DNA from: Brachionus rotundiformis
Lineage: Eukaryota; Rotifera; Eurotatoria; Ploima; Brachionidae
Assembly: GCA_016802295.1 (NCBI GenBank)
Contig: JAESIW010000208.1
Location: 204,947-268,946 of the forward strand
Reading direction: 5' to 3'
Length of the DNA: 64,000 bases
The notes under the pieces were generated by a model that was not told the origin of the DNA, made no database searches, and saw nothing but the letters and a program-made list of their open reading frames with translations. Both the position numbers and the translations under genes were made by a program. Below are positions 32,581 through 45,190 of this stretch, piece by piece. Within the stretch, counting starts at the first letter, position 1, and each line of letters starts with the position of its first letter.

Positions 32581-34046
32581 TTAATTTGGCAACTTACACT
32601 GTTCACAACTGTCCATACCACTTTTAAAATGCTCAACTTGAATTGTTGTACGATCTATCTTGTATTTAGAGCGCAAAATTTGATTAGTCTGAGCTAAAAC
32701 TTCTTGGGTGTCAGCCTCTCTTTCGACAACCAGGTGCACCGAGAGTGCTATTTTGTCCATAGTCAGGCACCATATGTGCAGATTGTGAGCTTTTTTGACA
32801 TTCGGTATGCTGTACAGGTCTCGAACCACCCCATCGTAGTCAAAATTAAGTGGCAAAGCTTCCATAAGCACAAAAAATATATCCTTAATAATTGGTGCAG
32901 TCGTCAGAACTACCAATACGGAAAAAATAAATGTACATATTGGCTAAATAAAATTTTTAAAATAGAAAATATCTTTTTTTTCAATTAAATACTCACATCA
33001 GCCAATTTGTAATCCGGATTTACATAGATAATTATGGCAGCAATTAGTACACCTACAGATTGAATAAAGTCTCCAATGACATGGATTGTAGCCGCTCTTA
33101 AATTTATATTATTTGTGTCATCTGACGAGAGTGGCTCCTCATCTTCAACCCTCATATCGATCTGGCTGAAGTTATCGTTTATGGGTACATTCAGAACTGT
33201 CTTCTTTTTTGACTTATGCGAATGGCCATGACTGTGACCATGGCCGTCTCCTGAGTGGCTATGGCCATGGTGCTTTAGGCTGATACCATTTATGCATATA
33301 TTTGTATGTAGAACAAAATACATAACAATGTTAAAAACAATGCCACAAGAGGCCGTGATTACCATTATTTTTGGTTCAATATCAAAATCCAGGTAGATGA
33401 CTCTGATAGCAGCAAGGTAGACTAAAATTCCGGTAAGAATCCAAATGACCAGTGTGCTGAACAAGGCACCAAGCACTTCGCTTCTGTGATAGCCGTAGGA
33501 CATGCGCCTGGTTGGCTCTTTGTTAGAAACATATAAAGCCAAGATGCTGAAAAAAAAACCAGCTATGTCCGCGGCCATGTGTGCTGCATCTGTTTGAATG
33601 CTAATCGACTGGGCCATTATGCCGCCTACTATTTCCAAGATCATGAAAAAGATGCAAAGTATCAGGACAGTGATCAGTTTGCGCCATACCACGCGGTTTT
33701 TTTGGTCCTTTTTGTTTTCTTTTTGCACATGGCAATGGTCGGACTCGAGCAAACTCGGACTTAGCTCATCTTTATTCAAATGGTCAGGCTCATAGTTTGG
33801 GTTCAACATTGGCACGTCGTCGTCGTCGTCGTCTGCTTTAAAATGTCTTGATTGATCTAGATCAGATATTAAGCCAATATCTATATTGTGACTTTTATTT
33901 TCTCCAAGCTCTTAATTTAATAAAAAAAAATGTTAAAATTTTTATCACATGGGCCCTAACTAGCAAATTAGTTTACCGATATTTTGTGATAAAATATTTG
34001 ATTTTATATTTGATACTTGTTTGAGCTTTTCTTTAATATGAAGCAT
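32581..34046 (-). CDS. SLC30A: Zinc transporter, ZnT/SLC30 family (ZnT2/3/4/8 type)
   Basis: Three exons, 34046-33977, 33910-32997 and 32943-32581, join in phase to 448 residues; introns are 66 and 53 bp. It is a cation-diffusion-facilitator that exports zinc from cytosol into vesicles in exchange for protons. Six membrane helices are readable; TM2 carries the H-x3-D zinc site (DAAHMAADIAGFFFS) and TM5 its partner (IHVIGDFIQSVG). The TM4-TM5 loop is His-rich (KHHGHSHSGDGHGHSHGHSH). The N-terminal cytosolic part has HCH (SDHCHVQ), a motif of the vesicular ZnT group. The C-terminal domain (NLHIWCLTMDKIALSVHLVV) is complete and ends CEQCKLPN with a Cys pair. An Asp run before VPMLNP is encoded by a pure GAC repeat (33815-33832). 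The ATG at 34046 is the first in frame after a stop. Confidence 0.93.
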
Positions 34047-34049
34047 CTT

Positions 34050-36600
34050 ATCTCTATGTTTGTTTTTTATTATCTTGAGAAATTTGAAGATTGATTCATA
34101 AAATATTCCAAATTATATAATTTAAATTTAAAAATGAAAAAAAGTTAATTTTAATAATTTATTTTTTATTTTTTGATCAGAGTAATTAAAAAATGACATG
34201 AGGCAAATATTAGATAAATTGGTCATGACACATTTGATGGTCGCTGAGGATCTAAATGTTCGGCTGGTTTTGATCAAAATTGAGATAATTAAGTGCTCAA
34301 ATACTTTTAGTGTCAGATTACTCTGGCTTAAATAAAAGATAAACATTGGTTTTGTGTGACACCCAGTTTGGTATTGAATTTAATGCAAAAAAATATTATA
34401 CAACTCCAGAATCTTTACTAATTCTTCTATTTTTTTCATTAAGTTTTTATTTGAACTTATTTTAGGTGTTTTCAGAAGTCTTTTAATTTTGTATTTTGGC
34501 CAAATGAACACTTTTGCAGTGATTGAGAGAAAAAAATTTTGGGAAAATTTCTAAATTTTAAAAGTTTAAATTTTTTTTGGCTAAATAAAATTTAAATAAT
34601 TTGATTTTTTTTTAATTTTTTTTCAAATTAAAACTATTAAATTTGATAATTAATCAATTTTTAATGGTTATATAAATAGTTATTTAATTAAATTTGAAAA
34701 GTTTGTAAGTTAAACGAAAAATGAATCCCAAGTTTTGTCAGTTTATCATGAAAATTGATACTATTAGCCAATTTTTAATAATTTGTTAATATCGAGTTAA
34801 TCTCAAAAGCTTAAATATAATTATCAGCTCATTGTGTATAAATAATCAAAAATAACCAAATAAAATAATTTTTTTAATCGTTTAATAATTTTATTTTATA
34901 AGATTTTCAATTTTGTATATATATTTATATATATTTCATAGTTTGACCAAAACAAGGGTCATTAATCTCTTTATTTTTATTTTCAATCAGGGAAATACCA
35001 TTTGAGTCAGAAATTTAAAGTCAATTTATTTAATTAAAAAACTTTTATTTAAAAAAATCTCTCTTCTCATAGTCTTGAATGTCTTTCTTTATTTTATTAA
35101 CCCCTTCTAGTCTATTAATAGAGAATCTTTAGCAAAGAGGCGAGCTATTTGTTTCTGATAAACCTCGGTAAATTTTAAAAGCCTTTTTTAAAAGTTAAAT
35201 AAATTTACTAAGAAAAATACTAAACTAATATTAATCAAGCATTGATCTAATTTTTTTACTTTAATGAAATTAAACTACGTAAAACTGGGACTTGAGAAAT
35301 CTAACCTGGTCTAAAGTTCTTCATTCAATTTAATATTTCGTTTTTTAAATTTTTAGCTCACCTTTAGTTTAAAAAATTACCTTTTATTTTGCTAATATTT
35401 TAGTTAAAGATTCGAGTTTAATAATTAGATCGGTCTTTAATCAAAGTACCAAGTCCCTAGCCATATTTTAGTTCTTGAAAACTTAACAAATTTTATCAAA
35501 ATTATTTTAGAAAAAGTTAAGTGAGCTAAATAGAATAAAACAAATAATATAAAATTATCAAATATCATACCTTTGGCAACAGCTAAGGTTAGCTTTTGTG
35601 CAGAATTTAGATATTAAATTTTGAATCAAAAGACAAATATTTGATAATAATTAGAGAAAATTCGGAGCAAAGAATTTATTTTTTTATATGGGTTTATTTA
35701 CTAATTTTTACAAATAAGTGCCTAACCTGTTTTTGGGGTCTAAGTTTCGATTTATTCTTTAGATGAAATTAACATTTAAAACAGAGTTGTGACATGTCAC
35801 AAGAACATAGTGATTATCTTTTAATAAAATTTCAAATTTTCTCCAATTTAAATTAATCAAAATCAAACATTCTAAATAACATACTTAACCTTAATATCAA
35901 ATTTTTCTTCAAGACAATCGAATAATTTTGACTAAAAATTATCATTAATTTTTTCCAAGGTTTATTTATTTAATTGTAGATAAACAATTAACTTGTCTAT
36001 CAGGCTAAGAGAAAATATTTTTTCCAAAACTCTACTCTCTCAAACTTTACAATTATTAAAAATTTTAAGAATAATTTAATTTTAAACTGACCACTAAATT
36101 TTAAAGCTATAAATTAAATTTTTAATGACTCAAATCGATGGAGATAAAATAAGGTCTCTGTTTTCTTAGACTAAAATTAAGTTTTTTAAATTTCTAATTA
36201 TTTTTTTATTTTAAAACTATCAAAAAATTTAATTATGTGTTTAAAACTTAAAATTAATCCAAGAGTTACCTTTTCCAGAGTGGTAACAGAGTAGCTCGAT
36301 CTTATTTTGCACTGTCAGCTTTGGTTTATTCAAATATTTTTATTGAAATTATATAACTTATAAAAAAAGCTAAAAACAATAATACATCAGTTTAATAACA
36401 GAATCCTTTTCGTTTATACAAATAAACTTAGAGCTATTTAACTTCGGTACACTAAGATCAACTTAAAAAATAAATTGGTTTTGGAATTTGCCGATTTAAA
36501 TTTGCTCAGCTTTATTTATCTTGAATAGAAAATTTTTCTTTATCTTTCACCTTTTCAAATGTTAGAAGAAAAATCTTAAACAAGATTATCAAGTCTAGCT
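34050..36600. other. Long AT-rich intergenic stretch
   Basis: Upstream of the zinc transporter. A 72-codon minus frame at 34128-34346 is Leu/Phe/Ser-rich with no support. No other candidate seen. Confidence 0.5.
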
Positions 36601-36602
36601 GG

Positions 36603-36824
36603 CTAGGCTAGGCGAATAGGATTTTCATAATTAAGTTGATTTCTGGCCTTATTTAAATGACCACACGAATACTTAATGCTTTGTAAAGAGCAGTTTGTCT
36701 CAATGGCGGACATTTGACTCGAATTACTAAAGAAAAATCTGTCCAAGTGCTTAAAATTTTCGACTTGGCAGGGCTTTTCGTGTAATTCGGTCAATTTTGG
36801 CTTCAGCAAACGGAATACATCCAA
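36603..36824 (-). CDS. Doubtful small protein or exon, 73 codons
   Basis: ATG frame reading MDVFRLLKPKLTELHEKPCQ, then VENFKHLDRFFFSNSSQMSA and SIKYSCGHLNKARNQLNYEN. Balanced composition distinguishes it from A/T noise. No domain recognised and no splice partner established. Confidence 0.35.
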   Translation of the reverse strand: MDVFRLLKPKLTELHEKPCQVENFKHLDRFFFSNSSQMSAIETNCSLQSIKYSCGHLNKARNQLNYENPIRLA

Positions 36825-37240
36825 AATTCAATTAAAATTTTAATTAGCTTCTTTTTTTTTTCTTAGGCGAACAATAAATTTCGCTCTAATTAAAAGCTTT
36901 GACAAACTAAGTCACTAAATAAAAGGTCCTGCACAAAGAAAAACTGGTCACATATTCAAATTTAAATTGAAAATATTTACTCAGACTTAATTTGGTGCTT
37001 TCTTTTGATATTATAATATTTATTCTAAAATTTGACAAAAATTTTAGAAAAGTATGAGTTAATTTTAGCTCTAAACTAAATTTTTCTTTCAGTTAGAGAG
37101 CCTTAAAGTAATCACAGAATTAGCCCATTGAACAAATTGCCAAAATGCTTGGAAACGATTTAGAAACTTTGTAAAAGTTTTTTTTTCTATTTATTAAATT
37201 TCAATCAAGCATATAAGTTACTTAACCAAATTGGTTTTGT

Positions 37241-37474
37241 TCAATAAAAGCAAAATATTTTGAGCAATAGGACTTGGTCATTCGGGGCAGCTAGTACCAA
37301 TTTACGGGAACAAATGAGTCCAAGTTCAAACCTTTTGTTTTCGAGGCTTAGGTCGTAATCCTTTGATTGACCAAAGAGCGGATTACACAGGGCTTTCTCT
37401 ATCCTAATAGACCAACAAAACCCGATAGACCAGTTTAACCAAACCGATAAGCTATTCAGTAAATATTTTTTCAA
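37241..37474 (-). CDS. Doubtful exon, 77 codons without ATG
   Basis: Open minus-strand frame with ALCNPLFGQSKDYDLSLENK and RFELGLICSRKLVLAAPNDQ. It could be an exon linked to 36603-36824, but the phase could not be matched. The first codon is TTG, so it is not a stand-alone gene. Confidence 0.28.
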   Translation of the reverse strand: MKKYLLNSLSVWLNWSIGFCWSIRIEKALCNPLFGQSKDYDLSLENKRFELGLICSRKLVLAAPNDQVLLLKIFCFY

Positions 37475-37479
37475 AACAA

Positions 37480-38455
37480 AAAAAATAAATTTTTTTATTA
37501 ATTAAGCAAAAATCATTTGGAAAATAAAGATTAATTAAGTATGCATGTTTTCATTTCTAGATTCGTCAAAAGTCTATTTTAGCCTAATCAAGGAAAAATT
37601 TTAATCAAATTCTTAATCTTGTAGTTTTTATGTATATTGGTCAAGTAATTTGGGTCAATTGAGCTTCATTCTTAAAGGCCCTAAATCCGTTCTTCAATAC
37701 AAATTATCTTTTTATTAGAACTAAAGAATATTTTTTTATTTTTTTAATAAAATATTAAAAAAAATAAGACCAGATTGAATTGATTGTATCAGCAAAAAAA
37801 TTTGGCTCAGTGGTCGGTCGACCTTTTACCAGAACTCGGCGGCCAGTCAACCTTTCGTAATATGTGATTGTATAAAATGAGAAAATTCGATCAGGCCACA
37901 CAATGATCATTAATTAAATGAAACCTGTACAATATTCAAAAATTTAAGAATTAAATTAAGACTTAATGAGGCCAAAAATTTAAACTGGCTCTTCACAGAT
38001 TAATTTTGTTTAAGTTAAATTTTTACAACTATTTTTTTTAATATTAGATTTAGTTGTCTAGATTTATTTAGTCAAAAGAAAAATATGTTTCTTAGAGAAA
38101 TCAAGTAATTAAAATACCATTGAACTTTTCTAGAATACACATATTAATTACGAACACTTGCTTATGGTCAAATGCTTGAATCGGTCTAGAATTGTGCATG
38201 AACGATTTTCAATATGTACCAAGTGTCTCAATAGATCAATCATATGCACAAATGATAAATAATTACTTTTTATCATTTTTTTTTTGTTTATTTTTTTTTA
38301 AATTATTGGACAAATTCAAAATAGAAAAATTCTCTTAAAATTAAGTCAATTAATTAATATTAGATTTTTTTAGAGAAAATTTTTTGTCTAAAAAAAATTT
38401 ATTTATGACATTATTAAAAAAATGACAAAGAGTTAATTAAGTTAAGTGGATATTT
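37480..38455. other. AT-rich intergenic, nothing recognised
   Basis: A GC-richer patch around 37805-37860 (ggtcggtcgacc, cggcggccagtc) stands out but has no reading I can defend. Confidence 0.45.
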
Positions 38456-38460
38456 TATTC

Positions 38461-38705
38461 TTAAAAGAAATTTGCATCAGCTTCTTTACTTTTGTCCAGC
38501 TTGGCATAATTCTGTATCCTAGCAACCGAATTTTTTGTTTGACTTGTAGACATAGAAAGAATTTGAAGTGGACTTTTAACTGAACGGTAATTAACAGTCC
38601 ATTCAGTTGATCCAATTTACCTAAGAAATTTGGTACAAGAAAATAAATTCTTTTTCAAATATATGAGGCTTGATAGACTTGTATAGTTTGTCAACACGCT
38701 AAAAA
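38461..38705 (-). pseudogene. Terminal-exon-like segment, frame broken
   Basis: Ends at TAA 38461-38463 with the reading VKSPLQILSMSTSQTKNSVA then RIQNYAKLDKSKEADANFF. Further upstream, in another frame, RVDKLYKSIKPHIFEKEFIF is equally protein-like. The two cannot be joined without a frame change near 38610-38620. Either decayed or mis-sequenced. No family recognised. Confidence 0.35.
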
Positions 38706-38709
38706 GTAT

Positions 38710-40710
38710 ATAATTTCAAATTAACTAGCACATACTTAAACATTATTAATTGTTTATTATCAAATTTATATTTTTAGCAAAAATAAATTATAAGCATTCC
38801 TAAACAGTACTAATTTTTATAACTACTTTGGTGTTTATGTGAATAAAAGAAAAAAAAACATTTTTTTAAGGGTTCATTTCAATTTAAGAAAATATTTAAA
38901 GCCAAAATAGATATTTATTAATTTGTTTTCGTTAATTCAATATAAAAAAGGTGTTTAGAAGATTAATACATATATATATTTGTCTATATATTCTTTTATA
39001 ATTTGTCTATTTATAACATTTAATGAACGTATACCTAAATGTTAGGATTCGATTTTAAGGCGACTATTTTCTTAATAAATGGTAATTTTTTTTATTCAAA
39101 AATAAAAATCAAAGGTAGTACCTTTTTTATCTAGAAATGATTATGCTTTTTAAAGTAAATACTAGTCAATTTTAAGAGTGACAACATTTGTTTCGATAAG
39201 CGTCTCAAGTTTTTTTATTTTATTAAGTTTTTCTATGACTATCTATCTAAATTCAGAAAAGTTTTCTAGGTAATACATAAAGACAATAGAGGACAACAAT
39301 TTTTCAAATTTAATAATAATTTTTTTATGATAGAAAGATTTTGGAAAACAACCTAGCTTTTATTTATTTTTTTTTTCAGATATTTTTGGCTGCTATTTAA
39401 AGATAAATTCTTTTTAGATGTTTTAAATTTCGCAAAAAACATAATTTTTTTTAACATCTTTTATTTTGGTTTGTTTAATTGACAATTGTCGACTTAAAAG
39501 ATAATTTTACTAAAAAGAATTATGCATATATTCAAAATTTGATTTATTAATTTTAATGAAAATCAAAATCTTGTAAGTCAAAATGACAGGTCCGTTCAAA
39601 TTAAGAATATTAACCCAATTAGTTATCTTCAAAAACGATCTCAAATTATTTAAATAGTAAAATAAAATTAGAATTTATTTTAATATTCATAATTGAAATT
39701 CGTACTAATCAAAACATCTAAATAAAATAATTAAGATAAAAATTTACCTACAGGTCTTTGCGTAAGTTTTAAATTTGAGAAACAAAAATACTGTCGTTGA
39801 TCATTCATTTGTTTGAATATATTTTTAGGTTATTTAATAACATAATTCAATAAATTAATTTTCTTAATCGAAATTTTTGACTTGATTAATTTCATAATCA
39901 CTTTTTTTTCACATATAAACAAAATTTCCATGTTTATTAGAAGAATATTTGTATATAATATATTTTTATTTTAAAAACATAATTTAATAATGACATAAAA
40001 TTTCAAAAATTAAACACGAACTTGGAATAGAGTGGTTACTTTTTAAAGGCCTCTAAATTTTTATTATTCATTTTAGATTAAGAATAAGGACAATTGATAA
40101 ATAAGAAAAACTGGAAAAATTAATTTTAATAGTTAAAAGATTTAAAACTGAATATAATTTAATTTAAATAGTTTTCGTGTATATTTTTTAGGGAGTAGGG
40201 TCAATAAATTTTATTTGAAAGTTTTGAATCGGGAGGGCTATAACCACATATACCCACCCGGTATGATATTTTAATAATAAAACCACCTTTTTATAACATA
40301 TATTACCTATATTAAGAAAAAAATTTAATTTTAAAAGCCAGTTTTTTTTTGCATGTGGATTCTTTATATCATACAAAACTGTATCCAAAAAAAGTTAATC
40401 TAATGAAATTATTATTCATCTTTTTAATTTTTATGTAATTAAATGAATAATTTAGTCATAAGTTGTTTAAAATTTGGAAATTTATAAAACAAATCTTTAT
40501 GTCACGGTACAGAGACTTTATTTAAGTCATAACACCTAGACTTGAGTATCTTTTTAAATATATCAAAAGCTTATTCAAATAAAAGACATTTAATTTTAAT
40601 TAAAATTCAATACAAAAATAAAAATAATCTTTTTTTTGGTTTTTAAATTTTTGGTAATTATTTTCATAAGCACTTAAGCACTGAGCAATAATTAATAAAC
40701 TTATTAATTT
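38710..40710. other. Long AT-rich intergenic stretch
   Basis: Nothing recognised; a 66-codon minus frame at 40188-40388 has no support. A tttag directly precedes the ATG at 40713. Confidence 0.5.
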
Positions 40711-40712
40711 AG

Positions 40713-42113
40713 ATGAGCTCGACGCAAAGCCGACCTTTTTCGACCAATTTTCGTCACTCGATCGAAAAATCAAATCTCAGTAGCAGCACCACCACCAACT
40801 CGAGTAACAATACCAGCGGCTACCAGTCACGCATCGGCTCCAACAAAAAACTCAATATCTCAAAGCCCTATTTGAATTCTAGCAAAAATTTCCAAGAGTT
40901 ATACTCCACGGACAAGCTTGGCCTATCGTTGACAAACTCAATGAGCCAAAAGTCCAAAGGCAACCAGAGCAAAACCGACCTGTCCAAACACAACATAAAA
41001 AGCTACTTGAAAAAGCATTTGGAAAAAAGCGAACCACAACCGCGGATCAAAAGCTCCAATTTTTCCTCATTCAAGCTTAAGAATAGCACTGATTTGCTTA
41101 ACTCGAACAAGCAAAAGCTGTCGACCAGTCAAATGAGTCAAAGCCGCGATGCGACGCCCAGGTCCACATCCAGCATTAAATTTAACCAAAGCTCCAAGCT
41201 GGGCTCTTCGTCCAATTCGTTTATGCTCGACGACATATCTCAAATGATAGTCGCCATTGAAAATGACCAGAAAAAAGCCAGTAGTCAAAGTTCTCTGTCG
41301 AACAAGTCGGACCTCGTCGACCAGATGGCATCTTTCATCGAGGAGCTCAAAGACTTCATCGACGACAGACTAATTGACACAACCAGTCAATTGGAAGTGG
41401 CTAATAAAAAAATTGGTGATCTTTATGAAGGTATTAACTACTTGACCAACGAATTGGTCTATCTAAAATACCAAAACCAAGAGTTAAAAACCATAATCAA
41501 CAACCAGATCATAACAAGCAATAAGAGACATGTAGAAAAGCAAGATAAACAATCGAAGAACTCATCTCTCAAAAATTTGGACACTGACTTGCTGTCCATT
41601 TATAAAAAAGAAGATAGCCAGGGCTCGAGCATAAATTTCTATGACAATGTGCCAAGTGTGGAGCAAAAGTCGTACCGAACCTCGTCCCAAATCGACTTCA
41701 CGCCAATACAAATAGTGAATTGTATATCATCGGAATCGAACCAGGATGAGGATGATGATGAGGTTAAGAGCGCCTTTCAGAACGAGAACGAAGACCTGGA
41801 TGAGAGCAATATTGAGTTGTCGTCTTCGTCGAACAATGAAGAAGTGTCCAGTGTGGCAATGGACGACGCCGGGTACACACGACCCGAGAGAGAGCGCAAG
41901 CAGCAGCAGCATACTCATCAGCAAAGGTGTCTATTAGATATGAAGCGCAATGATTTAAACAAGATAAAATTGATAAATCAACTGCAGACATCTATAAAAA
42001 CATTTCCTATTAATTTATTAAATGATTTTGATGCACAGTATTCGTGGGATTATACAGACCAGAATAATATGCCAGTCACGACCAATTCAAAAATTAATAA
42101 AGTAAAAAAATAG
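40713..42113 (+). CDS. Ser/Asn-rich coiled-coil protein, 466 residues
   Basis: Single-exon frame from ATG 40713, which follows the acceptor-like attaatttag immediately, so a 5' UTR intron or trans-splice site is possible. Residues 1-190 are Ser/Asn/Lys-rich and disordered (SSSTTTNSSNNTSGYQSRIG). Residues about 200-265 form the only ordered part, a coiled coil (LVDQMASFIEELKDFIDDRL, LTNELVYLKYQNQELKTIIN). An acidic stretch (SNQDEDDDEV) and a Gln/His-rich basic section (RERKQQQHTHQQRC) follow. The end, SIKTFPINLLNDFDAQYSWD, is more conserved-looking. No family recognised; a cytoskeletal or centrosomal adaptor is a guess. Base composition is clearly richer in G/C than the flanks. Confidence 0.85.
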   Translation: MSSTQSRPFSTNFRHSIEKSNLSSSTTTNSSNNTSGYQSRIGSNKKLNISKPYLNSSKNFQELYSTDKLGLSLTNSMSQKSKGNQSKTDLSKHNIKSYLKKHLEKSEPQPRIKSSNFSSFKLKNSTDLLNSNKQKLSTSQMSQSRDATPRSTSSIKFNQSSKLGSSSNSFMLDDISQMIVAIENDQKKASSQSSLSNKSDLVDQMASFIEELKDFIDDRLIDTTSQLEVANKKIGDLYEGINYLTNELVYLKYQNQELKTIINNQIITSNKRHVEKQDKQSKNSSLKNLDTDLLSIYKKEDSQGSSINFYDNVPSVEQKSYRTSSQIDFTPIQIVNCISSESNQDEDDDEVKSAFQNENEDLDESNIELSSSSNNEEVSSVAMDDAGYTRPERERKQQQHTHQQRCLLDMKRNDLNKIKLINQLQTSIKTFPINLLNDFDAQYSWDYTDQNNMPVTTNSKINKVKK

Positions 42114-43540
42114 AAAATTTTTTAAAAAATTTTATTTGAATTCTTTTTTTTCTACCTTAATAAATGTGAATCATTATTTTTAAAATATTTATTTAATTTT
42201 TAATATATTTTTTTAATGTTTTTTTTGTAATGATTTTAATTTAGTTCGACTCTATCGGCTATGACTTTTACAGTACTTTAAAGTAGAAAAAAAATTATTA
42301 TTTTTTTTTGATTAATTTATTTTTATTGTATATCAAAGAAATAAATTTTTCCATATTTTTAATTTTTATTTATTAAAAATATAATCATTCATTTAATTTT
42401 GAAATAGTAAAATATAAACTTTTAAGGATAGCTTTGAATAAGCTATTGAATGGTGCTTAACGGCTGGAGGTGTTGTTTTGATAAGTTTTTTTCTAAACAT
42501 AATATTATAATGTATAATCTATTTTAATTTTTCATATATTAAATAAAATACCGAAAAAAAGGTTTACTTTACAAATAAATTTTAATTACTTTTACTTGGT
42601 ACTTAAGTGTTTGTTGTGAAAAAGTAGTAGTAATTTGCTGAAAAGCATTTATGTTTTATTAGCTATTGTTCTTACCAAAACCAAATTACCAATCCAGTTT
42701 TGAATAGTTTCAATTTTTTGCACTTGATACCCTAAAAAGAAGTTTATTTTCTATCTCTTAATTTTTGGTATTATGTCCTTCAGAGTTGTTTTTAAGTCAC
42801 AATTCATTAGTCAGCAACTTAAAATTTTTCAATTTTTTTGTCAAGATAATGACATCTTCTTATTAGAGGCAGCTGATATCTATCAACTAAATTTTAATTT
42901 ATTTTAGCATTTTTGTAAAAAAAATACAATTTTTCAGATATATCGTAGAAAACCTTCTTTGGACTTAGGGCTTAATGTATATATCATTTTTGACAGAAAA
43001 ATAAAAAAATTTAATAAATAAATATCAAAAAGGGCCGAAAAAAAAACCTAACCCTTGGGCCTTTGAGTGGTTAAAAGGCTAAATGTCTTATTGTTTTGTT
43101 CAGATAAGTCCTTTGAGGTTCCGTAGATATTCTCAATATTATAAACAGGTTGTAATCAAGGCTATTGCTCTTGTCATAAAGACCGATTAACACTCCATTT
43201 ATTTAATTAATAAAGAATAAATTTTATAAATTAAAAATAAATTGTTTAAAAAATTATTAAAAAAAGTTAAACATTGAAATATTTAAAGTGAATTTTTGAT
43301 TTTTTTTAAAAAATCTGAAAAAAACAAATTAATATTGTTGAAAATTGAATGTTTGAATGTTGTAAATTTCAACTTTGATCTCTTGGTTACAGAGCAGTTT
43401 ATAAGTCTTGAGTAAAAAAATCAAGTTTTTCGCCATTTGCTGATTTTGATGATTGTTCTATCAGATTCTCACTATTCTTTAAATTATATTTTCTAAATTT
43501 TTTGAGTTATTCTTCTTTAATTTCTGCCTTAGATTTTCAG
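42114..43540. other. AT-rich intergenic with one short repeat
   Basis: 3' flank of the preceding gene. The repeat shared with 31730-31770 lies at 43165-43205. No gene seen until 43548. Confidence 0.5.
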
Positions 43541-43547
43541 GTGAATA

Positions 43548-43724
43548 ATGAAACTGTCAAAGATCCCGACGCTAGTCCAGTTTGTTTTTTGGCTTTGGTC
43601 ACTTAGAACACCAGTTTTCGAAAAGAAGAGCAAGGACTTTAAATGGAATTTTGAAACTTTCTCAAAAGGTTTGGCCACAAATCAGCCTGAAAATAAAAAT
43701 AATAATAAAAAGCGTGCAAAATAG
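43548..43724 (+). CDS. Candidate 58-residue protein
   Basis: ATG seven bases after a good acceptor (gattttcag at 43532-43540) opens a frame reading MKLSKIPTLVQFVFWLWSLR, TPVFEKKSKDFKWNFETFSK and a Lys/Asn-rich end to TAG. The first 18 residues are hydrophobic with a basic start, like a signal anchor; the rest is basic and soluble. A 5' UTR intron or spliced leader would explain the acceptor. It lies 100 bp before the LTR element and is not part of it. No family recognised. Confidence 0.45.
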   Translation: MKLSKIPTLVQFVFWLWSLRTPVFEKKSKDFKWNFETFSKGLATNQPENKNNNKKRAK

Positions 43725-43909
43725 TATTGGTTGCCTGTAAAAGAAGGTATGGATCCTTTTAAAAAATTTGAATTTTTTACTTCTTTTTCAGTATTAATTT
43801 TATATCAGACAATTTTTAAAAAAAAATATTAAATAAAATTATTAAAATAAAAGAAAGGTCTTTTATTCTGTTCACAGAGAACATAAAATCTGGCGACGAG
43901 GAAGTTAAA

Positions 43910-44161
43910 ATGAGTGGCCTAAATAGTTTCTATCAAATGTTTGACTGTGACCTAGAAGACATCGCAGTCGGTCCTAAATGGAATGAATGGATGAAGGGTC
44001 TTGACAACTACCTAAAGTGGGTGAATGTTGTAGATGATGAGCGGATGAAGGCTGCTTTACTCCATCATGCTGGAATGGACGTCATTAGGATCTATGAGAC
44101 CCTCGAGAAGAATCCAAAAGAAAAAGAAGACGATCCAGATGAAGCTGATAGTTTCGAATAG
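43910..44161 (+). pseudogene. gag-like N-terminal fragment of the LTR element
   Basis: 83 codons with VGPKWNEWMKGLDNYLKWVN and ALLHHAGMDVIRIYETLEKN, the capsid-type opening seen in Ty3-like gag. A TAG ends it early; the C-terminal half continues frameshifted to the zinc knuckle, where the first CCHC Cys pair reads CGMKYPHEDDC and the second RCGKTGHF. Confidence 0.75.
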
Positions 44162-44589
44162 ATGTAGAGGAAGTTAAGTGATCACTTTAATCCCAGGAAA
44201 AACCAAAAGATGTTATAAGCAAAATACTAAGGAAAAGTAATGATCTGAAGTTAGAGGAGCTTCTGGACTGGGGTCGTACCAGAGAGGTAGCGAATCACCA
44301 AATCAAAGACATCACTAAGGGCAACGAGAATTATCTATTAGTAAATAGAATTGGCAGTAGCCATGATAGTATAGAATCAAACTACACTACTCGAAACAAA
44401 AAGTGCTAAAAATGTGGTATGAAATACCCCCACGAGGACGACTGTCCGGCGAAGAACAGAAAATTCACCCGATGCGGTAAAACTGGACACTTTTTGTAGA
44501 GTCGAAATTGGGATAGTTAGATCTCAGAATAATCCAGTGAGTAACATTAACAGCATCAAGGACAAAGAAAATGATGAATTTCTATTTTC

Positions 44590-45110
44590 AATTGGAATTG
44601 GCTGTGGATTACCCCGAACTGTAATTCAATTAGCTTCATAGTAGATACTGGTTCAACCATGAACATAGTTGACGAATATTGTTTTGACAAGCTAAAAAAA
44701 AACGATACTTAAGTCGACCCACTTAGAGAGCTCGCTCGGAAAAGCTAGGGAAATAAACTCTGCTGGACACAAATTCATGATGAGGTCTTGAATAAACTTA
44801 AAAGTTCACTTTCTACTGATGCTATTGCTTATTTCAATCCAAAGTGGGATTCAGAAGTAGTTTGTGAGGTGGACCCGCTGAATTCAAAAAACAAAAGAGT
44901 CTTCATTCGACTTCGAAGTTGTCCACCGCCCTGGAAAGTCAATTATTGCAGATATACTGTCCAGACACCCAAATCAAGATGATATCTCGTCTGATGACTG
45001 GCTAGCAGACGAATTTATCAACTTTGTAACACAGAATGCCGTCCCCAAAACAATGTCAAGAGATCAAATCATAACAGAGACTCTAAAAGATATGCTTAAG
45101 TAAAAAATAT
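44590..45110 (+). pseudogene. Protease and RT/RNase H remnants
   Basis: SFIVDTGSTMNIVDEYCFDK gives the aspartic protease active site (D-T-G). About 120 bases later come the last part of the RT connection and, after a deletion junction at about 44890-44915, the FEVVHRPGKSIIADILSRHP signature at the RNase H end. Several stops and shifts are present. Confidence 0.75.
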
Positions 45111-45190
45111 ATAAACCGAGAAGACAAGAAAAACTGTATGTCTTCTACAACTTAAGAGACGAGCTTGCTATAACAAATGAAGGTCTCCTC

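Noticed and set aside
41067..41991. Antisense and alternate-frame ORFs within the 466-residue gene
   Set aside because: All lie inside one uninterrupted, better-composed plus frame.
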